A stretch of DNA of 64,000 bases, from assembly GCF_015356115.1 (NCBI RefSeq), contig NZ_CP063056.1:558001-622000 (forward strand). Direction: 5' to 3'. A model generated the notes under the pieces. It was given only the letters and a program-made list of their open reading frames with translations, was not told the DNA's origin and ran no database searches. Origin of the DNA: Rodentibacter haemolyticus. GTDB lineage: Bacteria > Pseudomonadota > Gammaproteobacteria > Enterobacterales > Pasteurellaceae. Both the position numbers and the translations under genes were made by a program. This document shows positions 52,525-64,000 of this stretch, one piece after another. Position 1 is the first letter of the stretch, and each line of letters starts with the position of its first letter.

Positions 52525-55467
52525 ATGACCGCACTTTTTCCCTTGATCGAACAAAAACTTAATACTCTTGGCACAACCTTATGCCAATCCTTTCCGGAAA
52601 TCGATCCTAATCGGCTAACTCAAACAATCCAACAACATTACAAAGATAAAAACCATCCAATCGGGCGATTAGGCTATGCCGTGGGGATGTCTGATTTTGT
52701 GGAAAAAGTCTTACAAAAACAACCGCACTTGCTCGCACAATGGTGGGAAAAAAGTCCTGAATTTTCGGATTGTAATCAATACACGGAACGTTTAAATACA
52801 CAATTAGAGATTGTTTCTGACGAAACAGCATTTTATAGAACACTACGTATTTTTCGTAACATCGAAATGACAAAGTTAAGCTTTTGCCAAAGCCTTAATC
52901 TTGCCGGCGTAGAACAAATTTTTATTCGTCTTTCACAACTGGCGGAAAGCCTTATTATCGGTGCGCGCGATTGGCTTTACCGCCAAGCCTGTACGGAAAT
53001 GGGTACACCTATTGATGAGCAAGGCAAGCCACAGCAGCTTTATATTCTTGGAATGGGAAAATTGGGCGGATTTGAACTCAATTTTTCTTCTGATATTGAT
53101 CTCATTTTTACCTATCCTGCTCAAGGCGAAACCGATATTCGCGGCACAAATGCACGAAGAAGTATAGATAACACAAAATTTTTTACCCGATTAGGGCAGC
53201 GCTTAATCAATGCCTTAAATGATTTTACTTCCGATGGTTTCGTATATCGTACCGATATGCGTTTACGACCATTCGGAGAAAGTGGAGCCTTGGTGCTCAG
53301 TTTTGCGGCAATGGAGCAATATTATCAAGACCAAGGGCGTGATTGGGAACGATACGCGATGATTAAAGGGCGTATCTTAGGCATACAAGATAACGATCCT
53401 CATATCACACACTTGCAAAAAATGCTTCGCCCTTTTGTTTATCGCCGTTATATTGACTTCAGCGCAATCCAATCACTGCGCGAAATGAAAAGCAAAATTG
53501 AACGCGAAGTTCGTCGCCGCGGACTTAAAGATAATATAAAACTCGGTGCAGGCGGAATCCGTGAAATCGAATTTATCGTGCAAGTGTTCCAACTCATTCG
53601 CGGTGGGCGAGAAATTAGCTTACAACAACATAGTTTACTCAAACTATTACCTGAAATAACAAGACTTGGGCTGATTCCACGGAAACAATGTCAGTCATTA
53701 CATGAAAGCTATATTTTTTTACGAAGAGTCGAAAATGTACTACAGGCGATAAACGATCAACAGACCCAAACTTTACCTGAAAGGGACACTGACCGCCGAC
53801 GTTTAATTGAAGCTTGTCGTCATTTCACTTGCCTAAATGAGCAAAATAAGATGGTAAACATAACTTATTCAATTGAAAATTGGCAAGATTTTTACCGCAC
53901 TTTGCAGCAACATCAAGAAAATGTTCGGTTAATTTTCACTCAGCTTATCGGTGATGTAAACGAAGAAAGCGCAGAAAAAGAAAGCCGCTGGCTGGATTTT
54001 CTTGAAGCGGACTTTGACGAGATTGAACAAATATTACAAGAGACAGAAATTCAACCGGCTCATATTGATGAAATATTAAATAGATTAGAGCAATTCAAAG
54101 AAAGTTTAAACCGTCGGATTATCGGCCATCGTGGGCGAGAAGTGCTAGGTCGGTTAATGCCTTCTGTTTTTTCTTTAATTTTTAAACAAAAAAATCACTG
54201 CACTTTACTGCCTCGAATTTTGCACCTTATTGAGAAAATTTCCAGCCGAACAACTTATCTAGAATTATTACTGGAAAACCCGCAATCACTACAGCAACTG
54301 ATCGAACTTTGTGCGCAATCTCAGCTTATAGCCGAGCAACTGGCGAAACACCCTATTTTACTTGATGAATTATTGAATATAGAAAGTTTACGCCATCCTT
54401 TACCATTTACCCAATATCCCGATGAACTTCAACAATATTTGTTGCGTTTACCCCAAAATGATGAAGAACAGTTCATTGATGCATTGCGCCAATTTAAGAA
54501 AGCGACTTTATTGCGCATAGCTGCGGCAGATATTTTAGGCGCTCTGCCAACAATGAAAGTCAGTGATCATTTAACTTATTTGGCTGAAACAATCATTGAT
54601 GCCGTCGTTAATTTGGCTTGGAAACAAGTTTCGGCACGTTTTGGTATCCCACAACATTTGCAAAATAATGAAAAAGGATTTTTAGTCGTTGGTTACGGCA
54701 AGCTGGGAGGAATTGAATTAGGCTATAAATCTGATCTCGATCTCGTGTTTCTTTATAATGCGGTAGAAGGTGAAACTATCGGTGGTAAAAAAGCGATTGA
54801 CAGCAATCAATTTTATCTTCGACTGTCACAGAAAATCATCAGTATTTTTAGCCTCAATACCAGTGCCGGCGTACTTTATGATATAGATATGCGTTTACGT
54901 CCATCAGGCGATGCCGGTTTGCTGGGGTGTTCATTTTCCTCATTTGAAAATTATCAACTTAACGAAGCCTGGACATGGGAAAAACAAGCATTGGTAAGAA
55001 GCCGCTCCGTTTTTGGAGAACAAACATTACGCCAAAAATTTGAAGACATTCGCCAACGCGTCCTCTCCACCCCTCGCGATACGAATAAACTAAAAATGGA
55101 AGTCGTAGAAATGCGAGAAAAAATGCTTACGCATTCCTCAACTTCTCAAGATACAAAATTTAATCTAAAAACAGATCGCGGGAGCATAACGGACATTGAA
55201 TTTATCGCCCAATATCTTATGCTTGCTAATGCACCACAAAATATAACGCTTACAAGATGGTCAGACAACGTCAGGATTTTTGATTCTATGGCTGAACTTA
55301 ATATTATTAGCCGATGCGACAGTGAAAAGTTAAAACAATGCTATATTAAACTGCGTAATAAAATACATCATTTAAATTTATTGGGAAATCCTTCCATAGT
55401 TTCAGATAACGAGTTTTTGGAAGAAAGAGAATTTATAAAAGGGCTATGGAGAAAGTTATTTGGCTAA
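52525..55467 (+). CDS. glnE: Bifunctional glutamine synthetase adenylyltransferase
   Basis: A 980-residue enzyme that adds AMP to and removes it from glutamine synthetase under PII control. Two nucleotidyltransferase domains are seen: G-M-G-K-L-G-G-F-E-L-N-F-S-S-D-I-D (about 175-191, removal) and G-Y-G-K-L-G-G-I-E-L-G-Y-K-S-D-L-D (about 723-739, addition), each with a helical segment after it. A USS lies over the first codons (M-T-A-L-F-P). It ends the tsaE-glnE block before an inverted-USS terminator. Confidence 0.96.
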   Translation: MTALFPLIEQKLNTLGTTLCQSFPEIDPNRLTQTIQQHYKDKNHPIGRLGYAVGMSDFVEKVLQKQPHLLAQWWEKSPEFSDCNQYTERLNTQLEIVSDETAFYRTLRIFRNIEMTKLSFCQSLNLAGVEQIFIRLSQLAESLIIGARDWLYRQACTEMGTPIDEQGKPQQLYILGMGKLGGFELNFSSDIDLIFTYPAQGETDIRGTNARRSIDNTKFFTRLGQRLINALNDFTSDGFVYRTDMRLRPFGESGALVLSFAAMEQYYQDQGRDWERYAMIKGRILGIQDNDPHITHLQKMLRPFVYRRYIDFSAIQSLREMKSKIEREVRRRGLKDNIKLGAGGIREIEFIVQVFQLIRGGREISLQQHSLLKLLPEITRLGLIPRKQCQSLHESYIFLRRVENVLQAINDQQTQTLPERDTDRRRLIEACRHFTCLNEQNKMVNITYSIENWQDFYRTLQQHQENVRLIFTQLIGDVNEESAEKESRWLDFLEADFDEIEQILQETEIQPAHIDEILNRLEQFKESLNRRIIGHRGREVLGRLMPSVFSLIFKQKNHCTLLPRILHLIEKISSRTTYLELLLENPQSLQQLIELCAQSQLIAEQLAKHPILLDELLNIESLRHPLPFTQYPDELQQYLLRLPQNDEEQFIDALRQFKKATLLRIAAADILGALPTMKVSDHLTYLAETIIDAVVNLAWKQVSARFGIPQHLQNNEKGFLVVGYGKLGGIELGYKSDLDLVFLYNAVEGETIGGKKAIDSNQFYLRLSQKIISIFSLNTSAGVLYDIDMRLRPSGDAGLLGCSFSSFENYQLNEAWTWEKQALVRSRSVFGEQTLRQKFEDIRQRVLSTPRDTNKLKMEVVEMREKMLTHSSTSQDTKFNLKTDRGSITDIEFIAQYLMLANAPQNITLTRWSDNVRIFDSMAELNIISRCDSEKLKQCYIKLRNKIHHLNLLGNPSIVSDNEFLEEREFIKGLWRKLFG

Positions 55468-55518
55468 TTAAGGAATGAAAGATATCTCTTTTGAATATTT
55501 CATAGCAGGAACACGACT

Positions 55519-55548
55519 AAAAGTGTGGTCAAAATCGACCGCACTTTT
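55519..55548 (+). terminator. Imperfect inverted-USS terminator after glnE
   Basis: AAAAGTGTGGTC pairs with GACCGCACTTTT (one wobble) over a six-base loop. The left arm is a USS with one change. Confidence 0.75.
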
Positions 55549-55572
55549 CGACCCAATCCCCAAAATATAAAA

Positions 55573-55599
55573 CCCCTCGAACTTTATCAGTCCAAGGGG
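55573..55599 (-). terminator. rRNA operon terminator
   Basis: On the minus strand CCCCTTGGACT pairs with AGTTCGAGGGG (two wobbles), followed by TTTTAT. It lies about 20 bases past the 5S gene. Confidence 0.75.
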
Positions 55600-55617
55600 C
55601 TTGCTGTTTTATTTGAA

Positions 55618-55733
55618 CCCGGCGGTGCCCTACTCTCACATGGGGAGACCCCACACTACCATCGGCATTACGGCATTTCACTTCTGAGTTCGGTATGGGG
55701 TCAGGTGGGACCACCGCACTATCGCCGCCGGGA
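55618..55733 (-). rRNA. rrf: 5S rRNA
   Basis: About 116 nt on the minus strand. The conserved CCGAACTCAGAAGTGAAA segment and complementary ends (CCCGGCGGC at 5', GCCGCCGGG-type 3') are plain. Last gene of the rRNA operon. Confidence 0.95.
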
Positions 55734-55919
55734 TAATTCTTCGATAACCTTAATTCTCTCTCTTCTCTACCTATCCGTTCTTCATTTCCTTTTCTTCGTC
55801 TTCCGTCTTATTTGACTTCATCCGTTTTATTAAATTGTCCACAAGCTGAAAAATCTTTCCTGAACGCTCTTAAGCTTTCTTATTTAGTTAATCCGCTCCA
55901 AAAACACTTGAGCGTTGTA

Positions 55920-58926
<3,007 letters not shown>

Positions 58927-59093
58927 TATACAACCTCAAGTGTTTTTACAATTTCCGTTTAACACTTAAGCCGTTACTTAATCTAACTAAACACTTGATT
59001 GCTTTTGTTCAATCAAGATTTTTACTACTCAGACTTGCTTGTCTCAGGGCTTTCGCCCCGACAGAAGTCTCTTCAGTTTTTCAGCTTGTTTCC

Positions 59094-59110
59094 AATTTGT
59101 TAAAGAACAA
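59094..59110 (-). promoter_or_regulatory. boxA in the 16S-23S spacer
   Basis: TTGTTCTTTAACAAATT on the minus strand matches the rrn boxA antitermination element before the 23S gene. Confidence 0.75.
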
Positions 59111-59139
59111 TAAGATTTCCCGTTAAAGTTATCTTTAAT

Positions 59140-59215
59140 TGGCGTCCCCACGGGGATTCGAACCCCGGTTACCGCCGTGAAAGGGCGATGTCCTAGGCCT
59201 CTAGACGATGGGGAC
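59140..59215 (-). tRNA. tRNA-Glu(TTC) in the rrn spacer
   Basis: A 76-nt cloverleaf with encoded CCA and anticodon TTC between 16S and 23S, as in E. coli rrnB-type operons. Confidence 0.97.
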
Positions 59216-59311
59216 ATCAATTAAAGATACTCTTACTTAATCTTTTCTGCTCTCTTTTGTCTACAATCCATCAGCCAATCTGTGTGAACACTTGCTATCG
59301 CTCGCTATAGG

Positions 59312-60844
<1,533 letters not shown>

Positions 60845-60999
60845 CAAGTTCAATCGCTCAATAAATACTGACTAAAAAATTATTCACCTTGAAAAATAAG
60901 GTAAAAATGAATCTCAAGTTAAGCACCTATTAAGACTTCAAAATTAAAAATTATTTTAAACAAGTCAATCAACAAGTGCCCACACAGATTGTCTGATAC

Positions 61000-61013
61000 A
61001 TTGTTAAAGAGCA
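61000..61013 (-). promoter_or_regulatory. rrn leader boxA
   Basis: TGCTCTTTAACAAT, identical to the E. coli rrn leader element and followed by the same kind of leader (ATCAGACAATCTGTGTGGGCACTTG). It lies six bases from the tRNA-Pro 3' end. Confidence 0.88.
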
Positions 61014-61019
61014 AAAAAC

Positions 61020-61096
61020 TGGTCGGCGAGATAGGATTTGAACCTACGACCCACTGGTCCCAAACCAGTTGCGCTACCAAGCTGCGCTACTCGCCG
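61020..61096 (-). tRNA. tRNA-Pro(TGG)
   Basis: A 77-nt cloverleaf with encoded CCA and anticodon TGG. It lies only six bases upstream of the rrn boxA, so no promoter fits between it and the rRNA leader. Confidence 0.97.
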
Positions 61097-61115
61097 ACAT
61101 CATCTTATATAAAGA

Positions 61116-61192
61116 TGGGGTGGCTAATGGGATTCGAACCCACGACAACTGGAATCACAATCCAGGGCTCTACCAACTGAGCTATAGCCACC
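61116..61192 (-). tRNA. tRNA-His(GTG)
   Basis: A 77-nt cloverleaf including the extra 5' G (G-1) of tRNA-His, anticodon GTG, encoded CCA. Confidence 0.96.
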
Positions 61193-61221
61193 ACAGACTT
61201 CGTTTTCATTTTGCACTGACC

Positions 61222-61298
<77 letters not shown>

Positions 61299-61321
61299 GT
61301 TGCTGCGTCGTTGCGGGGCGT

Positions 61322-61350
61322 ATATTAATGATTTCAAAATACCTTGTCTA
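61322..61350 (-). promoter_or_regulatory. Promoter of the tRNA-Arg-His-Pro/rRNA transcript
   Basis: On the minus strand TAGACA (61345-61350), 17 bases, TAATAT (61322-61327), then a GC-rich discriminator CGCCCCGC. It is the only clear promoter upstream of the tRNA-rRNA block. Confidence 0.65.
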
Positions 61351-61434
61351 GCACTTTTTTGTAATTTTTTTTTAAGAGATAATTTTTTGCTCAATTTGTA
61401 TAGATTTTATAAATATTCTGTATTTGATAAAAAG

Positions 61435-61463
61435 AAAAAGGAGAATATTACCTCCTCCTTTTT
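61435..61463 (-). terminator. wecA terminator
   Basis: AAAAAGGAG pairs with CTCCTTTTT on the minus strand, nine bases past the stop codon. Confidence 0.8.
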
Positions 61464-61471
61464 GCTGCTCT

Positions 61472-62536
61472 TTATCGCTTCGTGCGTTTTGATCTTCTTC
61501 TTACTCGTCTCACCCAACGAGTAATTCGCCACGCTCTTGTAATAGAATAAACATAAAGAAAGAAAAGAATGAAGAAACCAACAAACATCGCCCATTCATT
61601 TACATAATAAATCTCGCCGAGAATACCTATCATCGCACAAACGGCAGAAACAAAAGTAATCAAAACAAATGCTTGACGAGAACTCAACCCCGCACGTACC
61701 ATTAGATGATGAACATGTAAACGGTCGGGACGAAACGGACTTTTGCCTTTACGTAAACGGCGATAAATAATCGCCACCATATCAATCAAAGGAATTGCAA
61801 TAATCCAAAGTGCGGTTACAGGATTCATAGGATGCCCTTTTCCTTGTGTACTAAGTAATAAAATCCAGATAATAGTAAATCCAATCAACGTACTACCGGC
61901 ATCTCCCATAAATACTTTATATTTCACACCAAACGGAATCCCTAAATTCAGCATTAAATAAGGCAAAATTGCAGCGATCAATGCGAAACTCCAATACGCC
62001 ATATCCATTTGTCCGTCACGGAGCATCAAAAAACCAATGGCGGCAAAAGAAACACAGGATAACCCTCCTAACAATCCATCAATTCCATCAATCATATTGA
62101 AGGCGTTAATAATCGCAATAGTCGCAAATACGGTGATGATCAAGCCGATTGATCCCAATGTTAATTGGAACGGACCTAAGATTTGCCCTAAATGATCAAG
62201 ATAAACATTCCCCAAATCAATCATCAAAATCGCTAATACCGCTTGAATTCCTGCGCGCAAAAACGGGCTGATATCAAAACGATCATCTAAAATACCGATA
62301 GCAAGCAACACGAAAATACTAAATAAATACAAATAAGGAAGACGAAGTTGCTCCCATTCCATAAGGTAATAGCAAAGATTTCCCATAAAAAGCGACACGC
62401 CGCCAATAAGAGGAATCGCCCCTGAATGACGTTTACGATAATTCGGTTTATCCACCAAACCGATTCGGTTTGCAATAGGACGCATAACAATCAGTGTGAG
62501 AAACGCCCCTAAAAAAGTAACAATAAGACTTAACAT
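61472..62536 (-). CDS. wecA: Undecaprenyl-phosphate GlcNAc-1-phosphate transferase
   Basis: A 354-residue polytopic membrane enzyme that starts lipid-linked glycans (O-antigen-type, enterobacterial common antigen or similar). It has about 11 hydrophobic segments. Motifs are G-I-L-D-D-R-F-D (Mg-binding Asp pair), N-A-F-N-M-I-D-G-I-D-G-L, K-V-F-M-G-D-A-G-S, and H-V-H-H-L-M (about 278-283). The start at 62536 begins at the first membrane helix; 27 earlier codons are not supported. The C-terminus is a run of Arg/Lys, ending K-R-T-K-R. Confidence 0.92.
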   Translation of the reverse strand: MLSLIVTFLGAFLTLIVMRPIANRIGLVDKPNYRKRHSGAIPLIGGVSLFMGNLCYYLMEWEQLRLPYLYLFSIFVLLAIGILDDRFDISPFLRAGIQAVLAILMIDLGNVYLDHLGQILGPFQLTLGSIGLIITVFATIAIINAFNMIDGIDGLLGGLSCVSFAAIGFLMLRDGQMDMAYWSFALIAAILPYLMLNLGIPFGVKYKVFMGDAGSTLIGFTIIWILLLSTQGKGHPMNPVTALWIIAIPLIDMVAIIYRRLRKGKSPFRPDRLHVHHLMVRAGLSSRQAFVLITFVSAVCAMIGILGEIYYVNEWAMFVGFFILFFLYVYSITRAWRITRWVRRVRRRSKRTKR

Positions 62537-62659
62537 AAGAAGTTGACCTTCAGCTTTTTTGCAAAGCATAGCACAAGGAAAATTTAGCAAGAAAGATATT
62601 TTTAACAAAGTCGGCATTTTTCAGTACAATAATTACATTTTTACATTTAAGGAAAAACT

Positions 62660-63943
62660 ATGACAAATTCAACCGCACTTTTTTCCCGTGCCCAAGAAAT
62701 TATCCCCGGAGGTGTAAACTCTCCGGTTCGCGCTTTCAAAGGTGTAGGCGGCACACCTGTTTTCATACAAAAAGCACAAGGTGCTTACATCTATGATACC
62801 GATAACAAAAAATACATTGATTATGTCGGCTCTTGGGGACCGATGATTCTAGGACACAATCACCCTGCTATTCTGAACGCCGTACTTAAAACCGCAGAAA
62901 ACGGTTTAAGTTTCGGCGCGCCTACTCCTTTAGAAATTGAGCTCGCAGAACTCGTATGCGAACTTGTCCCCTCCATTGAAATGGTACGAATGGTAAGTTC
63001 CGGCACGGAAGCGACAATGACCGCAATTCGTTTGGCAAGGGGCTATACCCAACGAGATAAAGTCCTCAAATTTGAAGGCTGTTACCACGGACATTCGGAT
63101 TCACTTTTAGTAAAAGCCGGTTCCGGAGCATTAACTCTTGGACAACCCAGCTCCCCGGGCGTACCGGAAGACTTTGCCAAACACACGCTTACCGCAGAAT
63201 ACAATAATTTAGATTCCGTCAAAGCCTTGTTTGAACAATTTCCGAACGACATCGCCTGCGTGATCATTGAACCCGTTGCCGGTAATATGAACTGTATTCC
63301 ACCTAAAGAAGGCTTTTTGCAAGGATTACGTGAACTTTGCGATCAATACGGTGCACTTTTTATTATTGATGAGGTAATGACAGGTTTCCGTGTCGCTCTT
63401 GCAGGTGCACAGTCTTATTATGGCGTTACGCCGGATCTGACAACCCTTGGCAAAGTTATCGGAGGCGGTATGCCTGTGGGAGCGGTGGGCGGAAAAAAAG
63501 CCGTGATGGAATATCTTGCACCGACAGGCCCTGTTTACCAAGCCGGAACGCTTTCAGGTAATCCTATCGCAATGGCTGCCGGTATCGCCTGTTTAACCGA
63601 ACTCAAACAAGCTGGCAACGAGCAACAACTATCGACCAAAACCGCCAAACTTGCCGAAGGCTTTAAAGCCCTTGCAGATAAACACGGCATTCCGTTGTGT
63701 GTACAATATGTGGGCGGAATGTTCGGTATTTTCTTCACCAAACAAGAAAAAGTGGAAACCTACCAAGATGTGATGAAATGCGATGTACAAGCGTTCAATC
63801 TGTTCTTCCATAAAATGCTGGAAAACGGCGTGTATCTTGCACCAAGTGCCTTTGAAGCCGGATTTATGTCCCTTGCTCATTCCGATGAAGATATTGACCG
63901 CACTTTAGCGGTAGCGGATATGGTGTTCGGGGAAATGAAATAA
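62660..63943 (+). CDS. hemL: Glutamate-1-semialdehyde 2,1-aminomutase
   Basis: A 427-residue PLP enzyme that makes 5-aminolevulinate from glutamate-1-semialdehyde (C5 pathway). The PLP lysine lies in T-T-L-G-K-V-I-G-G-G-M-P-V-G-A (about 262-276). F-I-I-D-E-V-M-T-G-F holds the conserved Asp. N-terminal G-G-V-N-S-P-V-R-A and S-S-G-T-E-A-T-M are family motifs. RBS AAGGA precedes the ATG. A USS covers codons 4-7. A complete C5 step suits a lineage with variable heme needs; H. influenzae itself lacks heme biosynthesis from this step, so its presence argues against that species. Confidence 0.95.
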   Translation: MTNSTALFSRAQEIIPGGVNSPVRAFKGVGGTPVFIQKAQGAYIYDTDNKKYIDYVGSWGPMILGHNHPAILNAVLKTAENGLSFGAPTPLEIELAELVCELVPSIEMVRMVSSGTEATMTAIRLARGYTQRDKVLKFEGCYHGHSDSLLVKAGSGALTLGQPSSPGVPEDFAKHTLTAEYNNLDSVKALFEQFPNDIACVIIEPVAGNMNCIPPKEGFLQGLRELCDQYGALFIIDEVMTGFRVALAGAQSYYGVTPDLTTLGKVIGGGMPVGAVGGKKAVMEYLAPTGPVYQAGTLSGNPIAMAAGIACLTELKQAGNEQQLSTKTAKLAEGFKALADKHGIPLCVQYVGGMFGIFFTKQEKVETYQDVMKCDVQAFNLFFHKMLENGVYLAPSAFEAGFMSLAHSDEDIDRTLAVADMVFGEMK

Positions 63944-63954
63944 CATGATGTGTA

Positions 63955-63984
63955 AGGACGCTATGCTGGCGTCCTATAATTTTA
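63955..63984 (+). terminator. hemL terminator
   Basis: AGGACGC pairs with GCGTCCT over a seven-base loop, followed by an AT-rich tail. Confidence 0.7.
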
Positions 63985-64000
63985 TCTCATTAAAATTGTT

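Noticed and set aside
55710..55722. USS-like GTGCGGT in 5S rRNA
   Set aside because: Only a partial match and it is part of the conserved 5S sequence.

Overview
The window comes from a member of the Pasteurellaceae, most likely Haemophilus or Aggregatibacter. The Haemophilus-type DNA uptake signal (USS, AAGTGCGGT or its complement) occurs dozens of times. Many gene neighbourhoods match that family: hflKC with a phosphopantetheinyl transferase, thrABC-yggS, tsaE-amiB-mutL-miaA-glnE, ptsHI-crr and citDEF-citXG. I cannot fix the species from the sequence alone.

Positions 1 to about 17040 are the right-hand (late) part of a temperate myophage of the P2 class, closest in gene order to Haemophilus phage HP1. 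The order is head completion (L), tail completion (R), S, sheath, tube, a lysis cassette (holin, SAR endolysin, Rz/Rz1), a frameshifted tail chaperone, tape measure, baseplate W/J/I, tail fibre and a fused hub-spike protein. After these come a DinI-like gene under two LexA boxes and about 0.9 kb of non-coding DNA with an 89-bp tandem repeat. The prophage abuts a tRNA-Gly/Leu/Lys cluster. Its end is most simply placed at the palindromic anticodon arm of tRNA-Leu(TAA), the kind of site HP1 uses; the integrase end lies outside the window.

Positions 17.2-35.8 kb hold chromosomal genes: hflKC, an Sfp-type transferase, the thr operon with a complete attenuator and leader peptide, yggS, valS, holC, fumC, a chalcone-isomerase-like secreted protein, rimK and a glutaredoxin. 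The holC-valS pair, adjacent in E. coli, is split here. The insert carries a lipoprotein, a small-protein/zeta-toxin pair and an AT-rich pair encoding a small protein and a PLD-fold nuclease-like protein. This is the best candidate for an undescribed system in the window.

Positions 35.9-55.5 kb hold a citrate fermentation operon (citD-E-F-XG plus a DASS transporter, without citC), manA, the PTS operon ptsHI-crr, rsgA/orn, two tRNA-Gly genes and the tsaE-amiB-mutL-miaA-glnE run. Positions 55.6-61.3 kb are one complete rRNA operon on the minus strand. It has a tRNA-Glu spacer, an intervening sequence in 23S helix 25, and three tRNA genes (Arg, His, Pro) placed upstream of the rrn boxA. The window ends with wecA and hemL.

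A family of roughly 60-110 bp inverted-repeat elements is scattered between chromosomal genes, and inverted USS pairs serve as terminators in several places.
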